Shown here: piece by piece, positions 1 through 10,539 of the stretch
Layout: every line of letters starts with the position of its first letter
Numbering within the stretch: the stretch's first letter is position 1
Source of the DNA: Streptomyces sp. NBC_00683
Lineage (GTDB): Bacteria; Actinomycetota; Actinomycetes; Streptomycetales; Streptomycetaceae
Direction of reading: 5' to 3'
Assembly (NCBI RefSeq): GCF_036226745.1
Contig: NZ_CP109013.1
Coordinates: 3,472,001-3,536,000, forward strand
DNA: 64,000 bases
Translations under genes and position numbers: made by a program
The notes under the pieces: generated by a model
The model's database searches: none
Told to the model about the DNA's origin: nothing
The model's input: only the letters and a program-made list of their open reading frames with translations

Positions 1-758
1 GCGGACGGGGTCGCGGTCTTCCTCCCACCGTCGTCCGCACCCAGGTCGGTGAGCAGCACCGCGCCGGCTATCACCAGCAGAGCGCCCACCACACCCACGA
101 GGAACATCGTCAGCTTGCGACGGCTGCCGGGCTGTCCGCCCCGGCCCGCACGCCGGTCCGGCCGCTGCGCCCCCGCACCGGCGGAGTGGAATCCGTCCGC
201 GGGGCCGAGGCCGCCCGGGGCACCGGCATCCGGTGCCGCCCCGTGCCTCGGCTGCTGCGGGATCCGCGGAACGGCTCCGCGCTGGACCGGCACGGACGGC
301 GGACGGCCCGCGTCGCGCACGTCCTCCCCGGGCTCGGGCGCGGTGGAGACCCCCGCGCCCCCGCCCGCCCGTCCACCGGACCGGCTGCTCCGGCCGGCCG
401 CGGGGGCGGAGGTCGGCCCGAACTCGCCGAGCGCCGCACGCGCCTGCGAGATCCGTATGGCCTCCATCGTCATGTCGTGGCGCATCTCGGAGCGGCTCCA
501 GGCACGCTCCGCCAGCTCCCACATGGTCGTCAGGTGGTTCTGATTGGTGCCTGTCACCTCGGCGAGCGCAACGATCGCCCCCTTGGGCGCGAGCAGCCTG
601 CCGTTGAGATATCGCTCCCAGGACGTCTTGCTGTAGCCCGTGCGGTCAGCCACCGCGGCGATGCTCAGCCCGCTCCGGTCGACCAGCCTGCGCAGCTGGT
701 TGGCGAACTCCTTGACCTGCGGGTCGAGTTCCTCCGGCAGTGCCTTCCAACGAGGCAT
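1..758 (-). CDS. XRE-type HTH regulator with one membrane anchor (cut by window edge)
   Basis: The gene starts at an ATG at 758 and runs off the left edge, so the C-terminus is missing. The N-terminal ~70 residues form an XRE-like helix-turn-helix (LRRLVDRSGLSIAAVADRTG, then SWERYLNGR). A conserved-looking helix (NHLTTMWELAERAW) follows, then a ~90-residue Pro/Gly/Arg-rich linker. A basic stretch (SRRKL) leads into one membrane helix of about 20 hydrophobic residues, and acidic residues follow it. The architecture suggests a membrane-tethered DNA-binding regulator with an outside or C-terminal sensory part that cannot be seen here. The ligand and targets are unknown. Confidence 0.8.
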   Translation of the reverse strand, partial: MPRWKALPEELDPQVKEFANQLRRLVDRSGLSIAAVADRTGYSKTSWERYLNGRLLAPKGAIVALAEVTGTNQNHLTTMWELAERAWSRSEMRHDMTMEAIRISQARAALGEFGPTSAPAAGRSSRSGGRAGGGAGVSTAPEPGEDVRDAGRPPSVPVQRGAVPRIPQQPRHGAAPDAGAPGGLGPADGFHSAGAGAQRPDRRAGRGGQPGSRRKLTMFLVGVVGALLVIAGAVLLTDLGADDGGRKTATPS

Positions 759-1146
759 TACTCCCCCCTCATCCTTTTTCCCCCGAACGTGCCCGACGCG
801 CCCCCGCTCCGTGACACCGAGCCCTGACGCCCCACTCAGAACCGGCGGTCTCCCGCTTCTGAACTACCCACGAGGATGCACAAAGCCAAGGTGTCAGTTC
901 CTCATAGGGGGGCGCATGGGTGCATTCGGCGTCACCGCACGCTCCGTCGTACGCCTGTGGCGTATGCCGGGTCAGTCTGCCACCGTTGCGCGGCGATCAC
1001 ACCGTGGCGGAATGGTCACTTCCGTGCCACAGGCCACTGCCATCCCTTGAACCGGACACCTCATGTCCATGACCCTGGAGGCAGGACGGGGCAAGGCCGC
1101 TCAAGTCACCGCATTCCGGCGTTTCTTGCTCCGGGACGTCCCGTCC
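759..1146. other. Intergenic region upstream of the XRE gene
   Basis: This is non-coding by codon bias. It should hold the promoter and leader of the minus-strand XRE gene. A 44-codon plus-strand frame at 916-1050, preceded by a run of G, is the only possible small gene. It has no recognisable motif and I do not call it. I see no RNA gene. Confidence 0.5.
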
Positions 1147-1182
1147 GGTGTCCGTCCCTTCTCGGGGGAGGGGACGGACACC
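1147..1182 (-). terminator. Terminator of the folD-DUF3017 operon
   Basis: A perfect 12-bp inverted repeat (GGTGTCCGTCCC at 1147-1158 and its complement at 1171-1182) lies immediately downstream of the DUF3017 stop codon. There is no strong T tract, as is usual in Streptomyces. Confidence 0.75.
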
Positions 1183-1190
1183 ACAGGCTT

Positions 1191-1919
1191 CTAGCGGATG
1201 GTGAAGTGGACGACGTCCTCCAGGATGGGGACGTCCAGCCACGGCTCGGGCTGCGCCATCAGCGCGAGCAGGACGATCAGGGTGCCCATCAGGCCGTACG
1301 TGACGAGATCGGTGAACCGGGACCGTACGGCCAGCATGCCGACCGAAGGAACCACCCAGCGCAGCACCGCCCCCGCCAGGAGGGCGATGCCCATCAGCAT
1401 CGCGCCGATCCTGAAGGCTTCAGCGAAGGGGTCGGCCCCCACGATCAGCAGCCCGACACCGGCGGTGCAGAGCACGGTGAGCAGCGGCCACTGCCGGGCG
1501 GGCGCGGGAGCGTCCCCCGGCGCGGCGCGGCCGCCGCCCTCGGGACGGGCGGTGTCACGGGTCAGCGAGAAGCGCCGCGAGGGCGCCCGGGTGGAGCCGC
1601 CACCGCCGGCACCCTCCGGGGACGCCTCGTCGGACTCACCGGCCGGGGACGCCTCGTGGGACTCACCCGCCGAGGGCTCCTCGTCGGACTCGCCGACTGC
1701 CGGTGCCTCGTCGGACTCGGACTCACCGGCCGATGCGGCCGCCGGTGCCTCGTGGGACCCATCCGTCGATGGCGACCCAGCCGGAAGGTCCGTAACAGCC
1801 GTCTCGTCCGGACCTTCGGTCACAACCGCATCGCCCGAACCGCTGGGCACAACCGCCTCGTCCGTTTCAACAGCCTCGCCGGCGTGCGCACCGTCCGCCG
1901 GACTCGTACCAGCACCCAT
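1191..1919 (-). CDS. DUF3017 membrane protein
   Basis: A 242-residue protein starts at ATG 1919, with AGGAG five bases upstream. The first ~135 residues are a low-complexity acidic region rich in Ser, Asp, Glu, Ala and Pro, with SDE(A/E)P-like repeats. The last ~100 residues carry three hydrophobic segments (LLTVLCTAGVGLLIV, IGAMLMGIALLAGAVLRW, LVTYGLMGTLIVLLALM) typical of the DUF3017 family, which is regularly found directly after folD in actinobacteria. It lies 20 bp downstream of folD and is followed by a terminator, so it is the last gene of a two-gene operon. Its function is unknown. The repeat-rich N-terminus probably varies in length between strains. Confidence 0.85.
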   Translation of the reverse strand: MGAGTSPADGAHAGEAVETDEAVVPSGSGDAVVTEGPDETAVTDLPAGSPSTDGSHEAPAAASAGESESDEAPAVGESDEEPSAGESHEASPAGESDEASPEGAGGGGSTRAPSRRFSLTRDTARPEGGGRAAPGDAPAPARQWPLLTVLCTAGVGLLIVGADPFAEAFRIGAMLMGIALLAGAVLRWVVPSVGMLAVRSRFTDLVTYGLMGTLIVLLALMAQPEPWLDVPILEDVVHFTIR

Positions 1920-1939
1920 GACGCTCCTACCGGCCCGGA

Positions 1940-2818
1940 TCAGCCGGCGGAGACGGCAGAGGCATCGGCCGCCGCACGCTCGGCCGCCTCGACCACGTTG
2001 ACCAGCAGCTGGGCACGGGTCATGGGTCCGACGCCGCCCGGGTTCGGGGCGACCCACGCGGCGACCTCGGCGACACCGGGGTGCACATCGCCGACGATCT
2101 TGCCGTTCTCGTCCCTGCTGACGCCGACGTCGAGCACGGCCGCGCCCGGCTTCACGTCCTCGGGCTTGATGAGGTGCGGCACACCGGCGGCGGCGACGAT
2201 GATGTCGGCCTGCCTGAGGTGGGCCGAGAGATCACGCGTGCCGGTGTGGCACTGGGTGACGGTCGCGTTCTCGGACTTACGGGTCAGCAGCAGCGGGATC
2301 GAGCGGCCGATGGTGACACCGCGTCCGACGACCACCACGTGGGCACCGTTGATCTCCACACCGTGCTTGCGGAGCAGCGTGACGACACCCTGCGGGGTGC
2401 AGGGCAGCGGGCCGGTCTCGTTCAGCACGAGCTTGCCGAGGCTCATGGGGTGCAGCCCGTCGGCGTCCTTCGCCGGGTCCATCAGCTCGAGGACACGGTT
2501 GGTGTCGATGCCCTTGGGGAGGGGGAGCTGCACGATGTAGCCGGTGCATTCGGGGTTGGCGTTGAGCTCCCGTACGACCTCCTCGATGTCCTCCTGGGTG
2601 GCGGTGTCGGGGAGTTCGCGCTGGATGGAGCCGATGCCGACCTGTGCGCAGTCACGGTGCTTGCCGTTGACGTACCACCGGCTGCCCGGGTCGTCCCCGA
2701 CGAGCAGGGTTCCCAGGCCGGGGGTGATGCCCTGCGCCTTGAGGGCCGCCACGCGGACGGTCAGATCGGATTTGATCGCAGCTGCGGTGGCCTTGCCATC
2801 GAGAATCTGGGCAGTCAT
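1940..2818 (-). CDS. folD: Bifunctional methylenetetrahydrofolate dehydrogenase/cyclohydrolase FolD
   Basis: FolD is a cytosolic enzyme that interconverts 5,10-methylene-THF and 10-formyl-THF. It supplies formyl groups to PurN and PurH, both encoded a few kb away. The 292-residue protein starts at ATG 2818 with GAGGA upstream. Family signatures are visible: the YVNGKHRDC segment with the catalytic lysine (about K53), [13 protein letters not shown] (about 93-105), the substrate-binding KDADGLHP segment (about 117-124), the NADP-binding [18 protein letters not shown] loop (about 161-178), and the C-terminal [16 protein letters not shown] segment. The length is close to the usual ~285 residues. 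A reading frame extends upstream of this start, but it lacks folD similarity and codon bias. Confidence 0.97.
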   Translation of the reverse strand: MTAQILDGKATAAAIKSDLTVRVAALKAQGITPGLGTLLVGDDPGSRWYVNGKHRDCAQVGIGSIQRELPDTATQEDIEEVVRELNANPECTGYIVQLPLPKGIDTNRVLELMDPAKDADGLHPMSLGKLVLNETGPLPCTPQGVVTLLRKHGVEINGAHVVVVGRGVTIGRSIPLLLTRKSENATVTQCHTGTRDLSAHLRQADIIVAAAGVPHLIKPEDVKPGAAVLDVGVSRDENGKIVGDVHPGVAEVAAWVAPNPGGVGPMTRAQLLVNVVEAAERAAADASAVSAG

Positions 2819-3055
2819 GGCACCCATCCTCGCGGATGACCCCACCCGCATACCAATTCTGGGTTGCACCGTGGACACGAGGTTGCACTTGCACAACACA
2901 TTTGCCGGTTGACTGGACAGAAAGCCGATGTCAGGACGACGATGAGGCGCGCAGTATCGCGGACAGTGTCGGGGGGACCAACCGTTTCGGATTGCGCATC
3001 GTTCCTCCGCCCGGACCGCGTCGTCCCCGCACATTTGCAACGGAGGAATTCCGCC

Positions 3056-3664
3056 ATGAGCTTCGGCGACCCCAACAACCCCTACGGCCAGCAGCAGGGC
3101 CAGCAGCCGGGCGGGCAGCAGCCGGGCTACGGCTACCCGCAGCAGGCCCCCCAGGGCGTGCCGCAGCAGGGCTACGGCTACCCGCAGGCGCCCCCCGTCC
3201 AGGCCGGCTACGGCGGCTTCCCCGGCGTTCCCACGGAGATGCCCGGTGGCGTGAAGTCCGCGCGGGTCATGCTCTACGTGATCGCGGGCCTGCAGCTGAT
3301 CGGTGCGATCATCTTCGCGATCGCCGCCGCGGCGGTGAACGCTGCCAAGAACGACGCCTCGCTGCAGGAGGACGTCCAGTTCCAGGAGCTCGCGGACTAC
3401 TCGGGCAACGCCCTGTGGGGCATCGTCGCCTTCGCGGTGCTGTGGGGTGTCCTCGCCGTGTTCCTCGCCGTCAAGTTCGGCAGCGGTGGCAACGGCATCC
3501 GCATCACCGCGATGGTCTTCGGTGTGATCACCGCGATCCTCGGCATCTACCCGTTCATCGTGGTCGGCCTCGTCCACACCGTTCTGGCCATCCTCGTCGT
3601 CGTCTTCGTGGCGAAGTCCGACGGTGGCAGCTGGTTCAACCGCCAGCAGCAGCCGCAGTACTGA
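3056..3664 (+). CDS. Small Gln/Gly/Pro-rich membrane protein
   Basis: A 202-residue protein has a strong ribosome-binding site (ACGGAGGAA at 3040-3048) before ATG 3056. Residues 1-65 are low-complexity and rich in Tyr, Gln, Gly and Pro ([20 protein letters not shown]). Four hydrophobic segments follow ([85 protein letters not shown]), then a short polar tail ending in QQQPQY. It resembles the many Streptomyces DUF4190-like proteins with this layout. It is divergent from folD across 237 bp and is closed by a hairpin. No enzymatic motif is visible and its role is unknown. Confidence 0.85.
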   Translation: MSFGDPNNPYGQQQGQQPGGQQPGYGYPQQAPQGVPQQGYGYPQAPPVQAGYGGFPGVPTEMPGGVKSARVMLYVIAGLQLIGAIIFAIAAAAVNAAKNDASLQEDVQFQELADYSGNALWGIVAFAVLWGVLAVFLAVKFGSGGNGIRITAMVFGVITAILGIYPFIVVGLVHTVLAILVVVFVAKSDGGSWFNRQQQPQY

Positions 3665-3693
3665 TCCACCGGGTGGGGTGCAGTCCCACCGAC

Positions 3694-3732
3694 AAGGCCG
3701 CAGCTCCCGCGTTCCGCGGGGCCTGCGGCCTT
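3694..3732 (+). terminator. Terminator between convergent genes
   Basis: The 10-bp stem AAGGCCGCAG/CTGCGGCCTT (3694-3703 and 3723-3732) contains a second nested stem CCCGCG/CGCGGG. It lies between the small membrane gene and the convergent DUF2079 gene, so it probably works in both directions. Confidence 0.8.
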
Positions 3733-3761
3733 CGGTGTTCCCGGGGCGCCGGGGGCTGCGC

Positions 3762-5300
3762 TCAGGAGCGGAAACCGGACGGGGCCGGAGTCGTCCGCTC
3801 CATCACGACGAAGGACCCCGACCGGTGCTTGATCCGGTAGCGCGCCTCGGGATGGAGCTGCTGGGCGTACTTCACCGGATCGTCGATCGGCGTCGACCAG
3901 CCGAAGTCCAGGTTGATCGCCACGACGTCGGGAGCGGTGCCCGGGGCGCCGCCGACCCAGTAGACCGTGCGGTCACCGGTCAGGTGCGCCATCAAAGTGA
4001 TGTCCGTCTCCACGCGCGCACCCTTGGGGATGGCGTCCAGAGCTTCCTCGGCCGCCTCGACGCGCGCTTCGGAGCGGTAGAACTCCGGGCGCAGCAGGTC
4101 GCGCAGGGGAAGGTGCTGGGTGAGGGTCACGGCGATCGCCGCGGCCACGGGCACGGCGACGTTCGCGTACGCGAGGAGCCAGGGCCGTTCCGAGGCGCGG
4201 CTGCGGCGGATGCCGTCGGCCATCGCCAGGAAGACGACCGGCATGAGGATCGCGCTGTAGTGCCAGACCATGCCCCAGTGGTTGGAGTCCTGGGACAGCA
4301 GCCGCCAGCCGAGCGTGGGCAGCACGAGCAGCATCAGGGGCGAGCGCAGCGCCATGAAGGCGGTGATGCCGACCAGGAAGATCAGCATCTCCACCTTGAC
4401 GGAGGAGTCGAGGACGCCGAGGACGGAGTCGAGCAGGGAGACCTCCTGCTCACCGTTCTTGTCGATCTTCTTCCAGTAGTCGTACGTCCCCGCGCTGCTG
4501 GCCGCCGGTATGAGGACGAGCACGGTCAGCGCGAACGCGAACACCCCGAAGGCCGCCAGCAGCATGCCCTGGAGCCGGCGCCCGTAGAGGGCGAGGAGGG
4601 CGCCGACGACCGCGACGGTGATCCCGAGGTCCTCCTTGATCAGGACCAGGGGCAGCGCCCAGAGGACGGCGGCCGTCCAGCGCTGCAGGAGAAGCGCGCG
4701 GCAGACGAGGGCGATCATCGGGACGGCGAACGCTATTTCGTGGAAGTCGGCCTTCACCGCCTCCTGGAGGCCCCAGGAGAGCCCGTAGGCGACGGTGGCG
4801 CAGAGGCCGGAACGGCCGCCCAGGAGCTGCTGGACGGTGCGCCCGACGATGACCGCGGAGGCTGCGAACAGGGCGGCCTGGGCGAACAGCAGCGCGAGGG
4901 CGGACGGCCAGATCCAGTAGAGGGGGACGAGGAGCGCCACCACGGGGCTGAAGTGGTCGCCGAGTATCAGGTAGCCGGGGCCCTTGATGTTGACGACCGG
5001 GGCGTTCAGCCCGGCGTACGCGCGCACCTCCTGCTCGAAGATGCCCAGGTCCCAGGAGGGCGACTGGAAGTGGCTGTACCGCAGGTACGCGTAAAGGAAG
5101 TAGAGCGCGCACAGGAGTGCGGCCACGATCAGATAGGGGCGCAACGGCCCGGGGCCCGACGGACCGTCGGCCCGCTCGGGGGCCGTTTCCGGCTGTTCCC
5201 GGCCTCCGGGAACGTCCGTGTCGCTCTGGTTCAGGTCAAGCACGATGCCCCCGCAACGGATTCCCTCGCTGGTCTCTGCCGGTCGTACCGGTCCAGCCAC
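3762..5300 (-). CDS. DUF2079 polytopic membrane protein
   Basis: A protein of up to 512 residues has about ten hydrophobic segments, beginning with [22 protein letters not shown]2079 hallmarks are visible near the N-terminus: [17 protein letters not shown] and [17 protein letters not shown] soluble C-terminal ~110 residues follows ([28 protein letters not shown]). The family resembles GT-C glycosyltransferases in topology (an inference), but its activity is unknown. Both possible starts are GTG: 5300, or 5243, which has a GGGGG tract five to six bases upstream and would remove 19 residues. The 5243 start looks at least as good. Confidence 0.87.
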   Translation of the reverse strand: MAGPVRPAETSEGIRCGGIVLDLNQSDTDVPGGREQPETAPERADGPSGPGPLRPYLIVAALLCALYFLYAYLRYSHFQSPSWDLGIFEQEVRAYAGLNAPVVNIKGPGYLILGDHFSPVVALLVPLYWIWPSALALLFAQAALFAASAVIVGRTVQQLLGGRSGLCATVAYGLSWGLQEAVKADFHEIAFAVPMIALVCRALLLQRWTAAVLWALPLVLIKEDLGITVAVVGALLALYGRRLQGMLLAAFGVFAFALTVLVLIPAASSAGTYDYWKKIDKNGEQEVSLLDSVLGVLDSSVKVEMLIFLVGITAFMALRSPLMLLVLPTLGWRLLSQDSNHWGMVWHYSAILMPVVFLAMADGIRRSRASERPWLLAYANVAVPVAAAIAVTLTQHLPLRDLLRPEFYRSEARVEAAEEALDAIPKGARVETDITLMAHLTGDRTVYWVGGAPGTAPDVVAINLDFGWSTPIDDPVKYAQQLHPEARYRIKHRSGSFVVMERTTPAPSGFRS

Positions 5301-5361
5301 TACGGCCCGACAAGGCCATTCATTAGAACAGAGGGACGACTGATCTCCGTACGCCGGGACG

Positions 5362-5400
5362 CGGCGCAGGCCGCACCCGGAGCGGGTGCGGCCTGCGCCG
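5362..5400 (-). terminator. Strong terminator after purH
   Basis: A perfect 17-bp stem (5362-5378 with 5384-5400, arms CGGCGCAGGCCGCACCC and complement) encloses a GGAGC loop. It begins 17 bp past the purH stop and separates the purNH operon from the DUF2079 gene. Confidence 0.88.
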
Positions 5401-5416
5401 GATCACTGCCCAGTTA

Positions 5417-6970
5417 TCAGTGGAAGAAGTGGCGCGTGCCCGTGAAGTACATGGTCACGCCCGCCTTCTTCGCTGCCTCGATCACCAGTTCGTCGCGGAC
5501 CGAGCCGCCCGGCTGGGCCACGGCCCTGATCCCGGCGGCGGTGAGAATCTCCAGACCGTCGGGGAAGGGGAAGAAGGCGTCCGACGCGGCGTACGCACCG
5601 CGCGCCCGCTCCTCGCCTGCCCGCTCGACGGCGAGCTTGGCGGAGTCGACGCGGTTGACCTGGCCCATGCCGACGCCGACCGAGGCGCCGTCCTTGGCGA
5701 GCAGGATCGCGTTGGACTTGACCGCACGGCAGGCCTTCCACGCGAAGGCGAGCTCCCTGAGCTCGTCCGCGGAGAGTGCCTCGCCGGTCGCGAGGGTCCA
5801 GTTGGCCGGGTCGTCGCCGTCGGCCTGGAGCCGGTCGGTGACCTGGAGCAGCGCGCCGCCGTCGATGGGCTTCACCTCGAACGCGGTGGTCAGGGCGTCG
5901 GGACAGCGCAGCACCCGGATGTTCTTCTTGCGGGCGAGGATCTCGACCGCGCCGTCCTCGTACGCCGGGGCGACGATGACCTCGGTGAAGATCTCCGCGA
6001 CCTGTTCGGCCAGCGCCACGGTCACCGGACGGTTGACGGCGATGACACCGCCGAAGGCCGACAGCGGGTCGCAGGCGTGGGCGTTGCGGTGCGCCTCGGC
6101 CACGTCGTCCGCGATCGCGATGCCGCACGGGTTGGCGTGCTTGATGATCGCGACGCACGGCTCGGCGTGGTCGTACGCGGCCCGGCGCGCGGCGTCGGTG
6201 TCCGTGTAGTTGTTGTAGGACATCTCCTTGCCGTGCAGCTGCTCGGCCTCGGCGAGGCCGCCCTCGCCGGAGGTGTAGAGCGCGGCGGGCTGGTGCGGGT
6301 TCTCGCCGTAGCGCAGGACGTTCTTGCGTACGAACGTGTCGCCGAGGAACTCGGGGAGGCCCGAGTCGTCCGAGGCCGCGTAGTCGTCCGCGAACCAGGA
6401 GGCGACGGCCACGTCGTACGCGGCGGTGTGCCGGAAGGCCTCGGCGGCGAGCCGCTTGCGGGCGGTCAGGTCGAAGCCGCCGGCCTTGACCGCGGCCAGG
6501 ACGTCGGCGTAACGCTCCGGGCTCGTCACGACCGCCACGGACGGGTGGTTCTTGGCGGCGGCGCGGACCATCGAGGGACCGCCGATGTCGATCTGCTCCA
6601 CGCACTCGTCGTCGGACGCGCCGGAGGCGACGGTCTCCTTGAACGGGTACAGGTTGACGACCACGAGGTCGAACGGCTCCACGCCGAGCTCGGCGAGCTG
6701 CTCACGGTGGGCGTCCAGACGCAGGTCCGCGAGGATGCCGGCGTGCACCCGGGGGTGCAGCGTCTTGACGCGGCCGTCGAGGCACTCGGGGAAGCCGGTG
6801 AGCTCCTCGACCTTGGTGACCGGCACCCCGGCTGCAGCGATCTTCCCGGCGGTGGAGCCGGTGGAGACCAGCTCGACACCCGCCTCGTGCAGACCGCGGG
6901 CGAGGTCCTCGAGCCCCGTCTTGTCGTAGACACTGACCAGAGCGCGGCGGATGGGCTTATTCACCGACAT
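5417..6970 (-). CDS. purH: AICAR transformylase/IMP cyclohydrolase PurH
   Basis: PurH catalyses the last two steps of de novo IMP synthesis: formyl transfer from 10-formyl-THF to AICAR, then ring closure. The 517-residue protein starts at ATG 6970 ([20 protein letters not shown]). The N-terminal IMP cyclohydrolase domain shows [26 protein letters not shown] and [11 protein letters not shown]. The C-terminal transformylase domain shows [14 protein letters not shown], the catalytic KHANPCG motif, [11 protein letters not shown] and the C-terminal [11 protein letters not shown]. The start lies inside the 3' end of purN (14-bp overlap), so the two genes are translationally coupled. A start nine codons upstream in the same frame is possible but lies deeper in purN. 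Confidence 0.97.
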   Translation of the reverse strand: MSVNKPIRRALVSVYDKTGLEDLARGLHEAGVELVSTGSTAGKIAAAGVPVTKVEELTGFPECLDGRVKTLHPRVHAGILADLRLDAHREQLAELGVEPFDLVVVNLYPFKETVASGASDDECVEQIDIGGPSMVRAAAKNHPSVAVVTSPERYADVLAAVKAGGFDLTARKRLAAEAFRHTAAYDVAVASWFADDYAASDDSGLPEFLGDTFVRKNVLRYGENPHQPAALYTSGEGGLAEAEQLHGKEMSYNNYTDTDAARRAAYDHAEPCVAIIKHANPCGIAIADDVAEAHRNAHACDPLSAFGGVIAVNRPVTVALAEQVAEIFTEVIVAPAYEDGAVEILARKKNIRVLRCPDALTTAFEVKPIDGGALLQVTDRLQADGDDPANWTLATGEALSADELRELAFAWKACRAVKSNAILLAKDGASVGVGMGQVNRVDSAKLAVERAGEERARGAYAASDAFFPFPDGLEILTAAGIRAVAQPGGSVRDELVIEAAKKAGVTMYFTGTRHFFH

Positions 6971-7613
6971 GACCGAGATGAACCTTTCGTCCCTCAATGC
7001 GATAGCCGTCGCGGGCGAGCCGCCCTACGGCCTCGACGAGCAGCTTGCGCTCGACTTCCTTGATGCGTTCGTGGAGGGCCGCTTCGCCCTCCGGGGTGTC
7101 CTCTTCGGTCACCTCGACCACGCCCTGCGCGATGATCGGACCGGTGTCGACGCCGTCGTCGACGAAGTGGACGGTGCACCCGGTGACCTTCACGCCGTAC
7201 GCGAGCGCGTCGCGCACCCCGTGGGCACCGGGAAAGCTGGGGAGCAGGGCGGGGTGGGTGTTGATGAACCGGCCGCCGAACCCGGCGAGGAAGCCCTTGC
7301 CCACGATCTTCATGAACCCCGCGGACACGACGAGGTCCGGGCGGTGCTCCGCCACGGCGTCGGTCAGCGCGACGTCCCACTCCTCGCGGGTCGCGTACTC
7401 GCCGACCTTGCACACGAAGGTGGGGACCCCGGCACGCTCGGCGCGCTCGAGGCCGAGGGTGCCGTAGCGGTCCGCGCCGACCGCGACGATCCGGGCGCCG
7501 TAGCCCTCGGGGTCGTCACCGATGGCGTCGAGCAGGGCTTGGAGGTTCGTGCCCGATCCGGAGACCAGGACAACCAGACGGGCCGGAGCGGCGGAGGGGG
7601 GCGGGGAGGCCAC
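6957..7613 (-). CDS. purN: Phosphoribosylglycinamide formyltransferase PurN
   Basis: PurN transfers a formyl group from 10-formyl-THF to GAR in purine synthesis. The 218-residue protein starts at GTG 7613 with AAAGGG about ten bases upstream. The frame is open for 50 codons further up but without coding character. Signatures: [20 protein letters not shown] (N-terminal phosphate loop), [19 protein letters not shown] with the catalytic Asn/His pair, and [17 protein letters not shown] with the conserved Asp. It overlaps purH by 14 bp, forming a purNH operon. The ~240-bp region up to the divergent gene at 7852 should hold the promoter. I see no purine riboswitch there. Confidence 0.96.
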   Translation of the reverse strand: MASPPPSAAPARLVVLVSGSGTNLQALLDAIGDDPEGYGARIVAVGADRYGTLGLERAERAGVPTFVCKVGEYATREEWDVALTDAVAEHRPDLVVSAGFMKIVGKGFLAGFGGRFINTHPALLPSFPGAHGVRDALAYGVKVTGCTVHFVDDGVDTGPIIAQGVVEVTEEDTPEGEAALHERIKEVERKLLVEAVGRLARDGYRIEGRKVHLGHVGE

Positions 7614-7851
7614 AGCAGGGCCCTTTCTCGCGTGGTAAGGCAGGTGCGATGTACTGGAGTTGCATTTGTATGGTCGTACGAAAGAATCTCGCCCCTCGAT
7701 ACGGGGAACTCTACGAACGGGCCGACCGTCAGCAACGATACCGGCACACCCAGCGGCCCCCACGGGACGGGGGCGTGGCCGGGAGGTAGCGTCAGGGGAC
7801 AGCGAACCGTCCTCAGGGCGGAAATGACGAGATGGGGAAGACGTTCACCAC

Positions 7852-8781
7852 ATGCCGGACCGCCTCCGCACCTCCTTTGGCCACCCGCTGCCCGAGCGGA
7901 CCTTCACGCTGATGCGGGAACGCCAGTCCTCATCGCCGGACTCCTCCTCATCGCCGGACCCCTCCGCGACAGGCTCCTCCGGCGCACCGGACTCCTCGTC
8001 GGCACCGGGATCCTCCTCCCCTTCCGACGACAACCCGTTCGCCGCCCCGCCCGAGGACCGGCCCGACCAGCCCTGGCAGCCGCGCCACCCGTCCCACGGC
8101 GCGGGAGGCAACGAAGGCAACGGCGGCAACGGCGAGGGTCCGTCCGACGACCGCCCCGTCTGGGGCAGCCAGTGGAGCGACCAGCAGCCGGGCCGGCAGA
8201 ACGGCGGCTTCGGCAGCCGCCCCGGCGGCACCGGCGGGCAGGGCGGCCCGGGCGGCGGCCCCGAGGGCAACCCCGGCGGACTGCGCTGGGACCCGACCGA
8301 CCCCGCGCAGCGCCGAGCCCGCTACGCGGTGCTGGGCGGCATGTGGGCGTTCTTCTTCGCCCTCTTCGACTTCCCCGAGATCGCGCTGCTCCTCGGCGCA
8401 CTCGCTGTGTACTGGTCGGTCAGCGCCTTGCGCGCAGGACCGCGGAAGACCCCGGCACAGAGCGCCACCGGCGGCGCGACCGGCGCGACAAGTGATGCGG
8501 CCCAGGGCCGTACCCCTGCACCCACCCCGCCCGGTGCACCTCCTGTGGCCCCGCCCGTGGGTGCGCCGCAGAACAGCGGCAGGCAGCAGACCACGGCAGC
8601 GGTCAGCGGTCTGGTCACCGCGCTGCTCGCCCTGCTGATCGTCGCCACGTCGTTCACGGTCCAGCTGGTCTACCGCGACTACTACACCTGCGTGAACGAC
8701 GCGCTCACCAAGTCCGGCGCCCTGGCCTGCAACGATCTGCTGCCCGAGCCGCTGGAACCCTTCTTCGGCGTGAAGAAGTAG
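7852..8781 (+). CDS. Streptomyces membrane protein with disordered N-terminus
   Basis: A 309-residue protein has ~140 residues of Ser/Pro/Gly/Asn-rich sequence (many SSPDSSS and GGNGGN repeats). Two membrane helices follow: YAVLGGMWAFFFALFDFPEIALLLGALAVYWSVSAL, possibly a hairpin, and VSGLVTALLALLIVATSFTVQLVY. An extracytoplasmic tail with two cysteines follows (YTCVNDALTKSGALACNDLL), which could form a disulfide. ATG 7852 is chosen because GGGGAAG lies upstream; ATG 7912 is a weaker alternative. It is divergent from purN. No known domain and no function are assigned. Confidence 0.8.
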   Translation: MPDRLRTSFGHPLPERTFTLMRERQSSSPDSSSSPDPSATGSSGAPDSSSAPGSSSPSDDNPFAAPPEDRPDQPWQPRHPSHGAGGNEGNGGNGEGPSDDRPVWGSQWSDQQPGRQNGGFGSRPGGTGGQGGPGGGPEGNPGGLRWDPTDPAQRRARYAVLGGMWAFFFALFDFPEIALLLGALAVYWSVSALRAGPRKTPAQSATGGATGATSDAAQGRTPAPTPPGAPPVAPPVGAPQNSGRQQTTAAVSGLVTALLALLIVATSFTVQLVYRDYYTCVNDALTKSGALACNDLLPEPLEPFFGVKK

Positions 8782-8800
8782 CGCCCGGGGAAGCCGCCCG

Positions 8801-10423
8801 CTACGAAGCAGTCCCCCGGCCGGGTTCCGGGTGCCCCTGGGCATCCGGAACCCGGCCGGCCGGCGTTCCGTCACCCTTCGCCGAGGCGCTGTCAGCACCG
8901 GGAACCGCGGGGAAGTCCGCCATCAGCCCGCCGGAGCTCTTGCGGAGCGAGGCCCAGCGCGCCTTCCTGGCACCGTCCTCGTGCCACGGGTCGGCCGGCA
9001 GGAATTCGTACGGCTCCGGGTCCGGGAGCCGTACCTCCGCCCTGTCCTCACCGCCGCTCTTCCCCGTCGCTCTGTCGTCCCCCTTCCCGCCGGCCCGCCC
9101 CTTCGGCTCCTCCTCCGCACGCTCCACCGGATCCCTCCGCCACCCCCACGGGTGTTCCCGCAACCGCCAGAACCTGAGCAGCAGCGCCACCGGTACGCCG
9201 ACCACGGCTGTCCACGCCAGCGCGGCCGGCCCCACCAGCCACCAGACGGGGCCGAACTCCGCGAGCGCCCCGGTGCCCATCGGCCCGCCCGAGGCCGCGG
9301 CCAGTACCGCCGCACCCGCTCCGCATCCGACGGCCCCCAGCGCTGCCGCCAGCGCCGTGTCCCGTGGGCTCCAGGCCTCCTCGCGCACCCCGTCGTCGGG
9401 AGCCGCCCCCCGCGCCGTGAAGCGGGCGACCGCGAACCCGGCGGCCACCGGCACCGCCACCGCCGCCCAGTTCGCGGCCGTTCCCGGCCCCGGGGACGGC
9501 ACAGCGGCAAGCAGCGGGAAGTCGGGCAGCGCCGGGTGCCCGGCGAAGGCGAGCGGGGTGGCCGTGGACGCCGTACCGAGGGCGAAACCCGGCCCGAGGC
9601 CGTACGCCGCACCCCACATCGCCGCATTCGGTACGAGGGCGAGCGCCAGGAGCAGGACGGCGACCCGGTCCGCCCAGTGGCCGGACAGTGCGAGGTAGGA
9701 CTCCCGAGCCGCTCCCCCGTGCCACACCAGCGCCACGGCGACCACCAGGGCGCCCCCGCAGAGCAGCACCGTCACACCGGCCGCCACCGACCGGAGGACC
9801 GCCTGCGTTCCCGCCCGGAACCGGGACCTGGCGACAGCCTCCTGCAGTCTCAGCGGCGCCCAGACCATCAGCGGAGCCACCGGGCGCCCGCACGCCGTCC
9901 AGGCTCCGGCCGCTGCCGCGCCGGCCACCACCACGGTGAGCGGAAAGGCGAGCGAGGTCCGCTCGGCAGGCAGCCCGCCACCCCGTGCGTACGCCGCCGC
10001 GGCCAGCGCCACCAGCAGATATCCGGCGGTCACCGCGAAGAACGCACCGATGGCCGAATGCCTCGCCGCGGAACCCTCCTCCGGTTCCGCGGAATCCCGT
10101 GCGGCCCGGTGGACCAGCCACACCGGCAGCACGACGAGGAGCAGCGGGACGGTCGCCACGGGGGCCGGGTTGCCGCTCAGGGTGTCGGTCCTGACGAGCT
10201 CGGCGCCGTGCGCGAGGAGCCACATCCCGGTCGCCGCGTGGAGGGCCTCACCCGGACCGCTGTCGGGGTACGGGGAGCTGATCCACAGCACCATGACCAG
10301 GACGGACAGCGAGCCGAGCCCGAGCCCCGCCGCGATCGCCCCGCGTACAAAGGCGGAGGCCATAGCGGCCGACCTGCTCCGCTCGGCAGGCAACATCGGG
10401 CTGCGCTCGGTCACTTGGGTCAC
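8801..10423 (-). CDS. DUF6350 polytopic membrane protein
   Basis: A 540-residue protein starts at GTG 10423 ([16 protein letters not shown]). About eleven hydrophobic segments span residues ~25-430, for example [36 protein letters not shown] and [19 protein letters not shown] charged cytoplasmic tail follows, containing the [17 protein letters not shown] segment. This Gly/Ala-rich membrane family is widespread in Streptomyces next to purNH (now DUF6350). Its function is unknown. It is convergent with the gene at 7852, and its last codons contain the terminator hairpin. It is divergent from the XRE-sigma fusion gene. Confidence 0.85.
   Translation of the reverse strand: MTQVTERSPMLPAERSRSAAMASAFVRGAIAAGLGLGSLSVLVMVLWISSPYPDSGPGEALHAATGMWLLAHGAELVRTDTLSGNPAPVATVPLLLVVLPVWLVHRAARDSAEPEEGSAARHSAIGAFFAVTAGYLLVALAAAAYARGGGLPAERTSLAFPLTVVVAGAAAAGAWTACGRPVAPLMVWAPLRLQEAVARSRFRAGTQAVLRSVAAGVTVLLCGGALVVAVALVWHGGAARESYLALSGHWADRVAVLLLALALVPNAAMWGAAYGLGPGFALGTASTATPLAFAGHPALPDFPLLAAVPSPGPGTAANWAAVAVPVAAGFAVARFTARGAAPDDGVREEAWSPRDTALAAALGAVGCGAGAAVLAAASGGPMGTGALAEFGPVWWLVGPAALAWTAVVGVPVALLLRFWRLREHPWGWRRDPVERAEEEPKGRAGGKGDDRATGKSGGEDRAEVRLPDPEPYEFLPADPWHEDGARKARWASLRKSSGGLMADFPAVPGADSASAKGDGTPAGRVPDAQGHPEPGRGTAS
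8816..8859. terminator. Terminator hairpin inside the 3' end of the DUF6350 gene
   Basis: A perfect 15-bp stem (CCGGCCGGGTTCCGG at 8816-8830 and its complement at 8845-8859) has a 14-base loop. It lies within the final codons of the DUF6350 gene and just past the convergent gene ending at 8781. It probably terminates the plus-strand transcript. Confidence 0.7.
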
Positions 10424-10539
10424 CCGGCCATGCTCCCAACGACACGCGCTTATTTCGTGTAACGGGCGAACGGCCGCTGTGTCGCTCAATATACGTTTAT
10501 GTACTTTTTCACCCAGTGCAGTGTCTACGGGGGCCGGAC

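Noticed and set aside
916..1050. 44-codon small plus-strand frame with a G-rich sequence before it
   Set aside because: It has no family or topology, weak codon bias, and overlaps the likely promoter or leader of the XRE gene on the other strand.
3624..6209. Very long plus-strand reading frame opposite the DUF2079 and purH genes
   Set aside because: It is a shadow of high GC at third positions. Its translation is Arg/Gly/Asp-rich with no motif, while purH and DUF2079 are clear on the other strand.
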